From contig CATYZK010000059.1 of assembly GCA_958415665.1 (NCBI GenBank), positions 1-5,167 of the forward strand: a stretch of DNA of 5,167 nucleotides, written 5' to 3'. Of the stretch, positions 5,109-5,167 are shown in pieces. This DNA is from an uncultured Collinsella sp. Its GTDB lineage: Bacteria; Actinomycetota; Coriobacteriia; Coriobacteriales; Coriobacteriaceae. Position 1 is the stretch's first letter. The number at the start of each line of letters is the position of its first letter. Made by a program: the position numbers and the translations under genes. The notes beneath the pieces were generated by a model. That model made no database searches. It had not been told where the DNA came from and was given only the letters and a program-made list of their open reading frames with translations.

Positions 5109-5167
5109 TGGGGTCAGGTTTCTTTGCACCAAAAAGGGCGCGCTTGGTGCAAAAAAAACAGACCCCA
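5109..5167. repeat. Long imperfect palindrome (candidate REP- or MITE-like element)
   Basis: The 24-nt left arm (5109-5132, beginning TGGGGTCAGG and ending TTTGCACCAA) and the 24-nt right arm (5144-5167, ending in GACCCCA) are inverted copies with 21 of 24 positions matching. They surround an 11-nt spacer (5133-5143). No reading frame explains it, and it follows directly after the ldh terminator. The arms end at the window edge, so the element may continue. The GGGGTCAG/GACCCC ends resemble small dispersed palindromes of the REP type, but copy number cannot be judged from one window. Confidence 0.65.

Overview
The window looks like chromosomal DNA from a high-GC Gram-positive gut anaerobe. 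My best guess is a member of the Coriobacteriia close to Collinsella. This rests on GC-rich coding with a strong C/G third-position bias (68% GC by hand count at 1681-1740), the protein style, and the combination of a two-domain glutamine-dependent NAD synthetase with an L-lactate dehydrogenase. The sequence alone cannot fix the genus.

Layout, all genes on the + strand. (1) 1-459 is a lower-GC segment (28/60 G+C at 241-300 and 26/60 at 361-420). It holds the C-terminal end of an unrecognised small protein, overlapping by 8 bp a DUF4160-family small protein with a TTG start. The pair looks like an accessory, possibly toxin-antitoxin-like, module. (2) 460-593 is a short gap with a perfect 12-bp palindrome, a candidate sigma-70 type promoter and the ribosome binding site that sets the nadE start. 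(3) 594-2582 is nadE. (4) 2583-2721 contains a strong intrinsic terminator whose U-tract ends only 7 nt before the ribosome binding site of the next gene. (5) 2722-3885 is a fold-type I PLP aminotransferase. (6) 3886-4084 is an AT-rich intergenic region with a candidate promoter and two consecutive hairpins, the second terminator-like, just before the ldh ribosome binding site. (7) 4085-5035 is L-lactate dehydrogenase. (8) 5066-5101 is a strong terminator, followed directly by a long imperfect palindrome (5109-5167) that ends at the window edge and shares sequence with the terminator.

Functionally the core genes are housekeeping. NadE makes NAD+ from deamido-NAD+. Ldh recycles NADH to NAD+ by reducing pyruvate in fermentation. 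The aminotransferase belongs to amino-acid metabolism with an unassigned substrate. Each seems to be its own transcription unit, or to be joined to its neighbour only by read-through past a hairpin, so a tight operon is not indicated.

I did not find a clear new defence or mobile system. The points most worth following are the terminator-like hairpins inside the leaders of the aminotransferase and ldh genes, the palindrome after ldh with three alternative pairings, and an Ldh that lacks both classical fructose-1,6-bisphosphate site residues.
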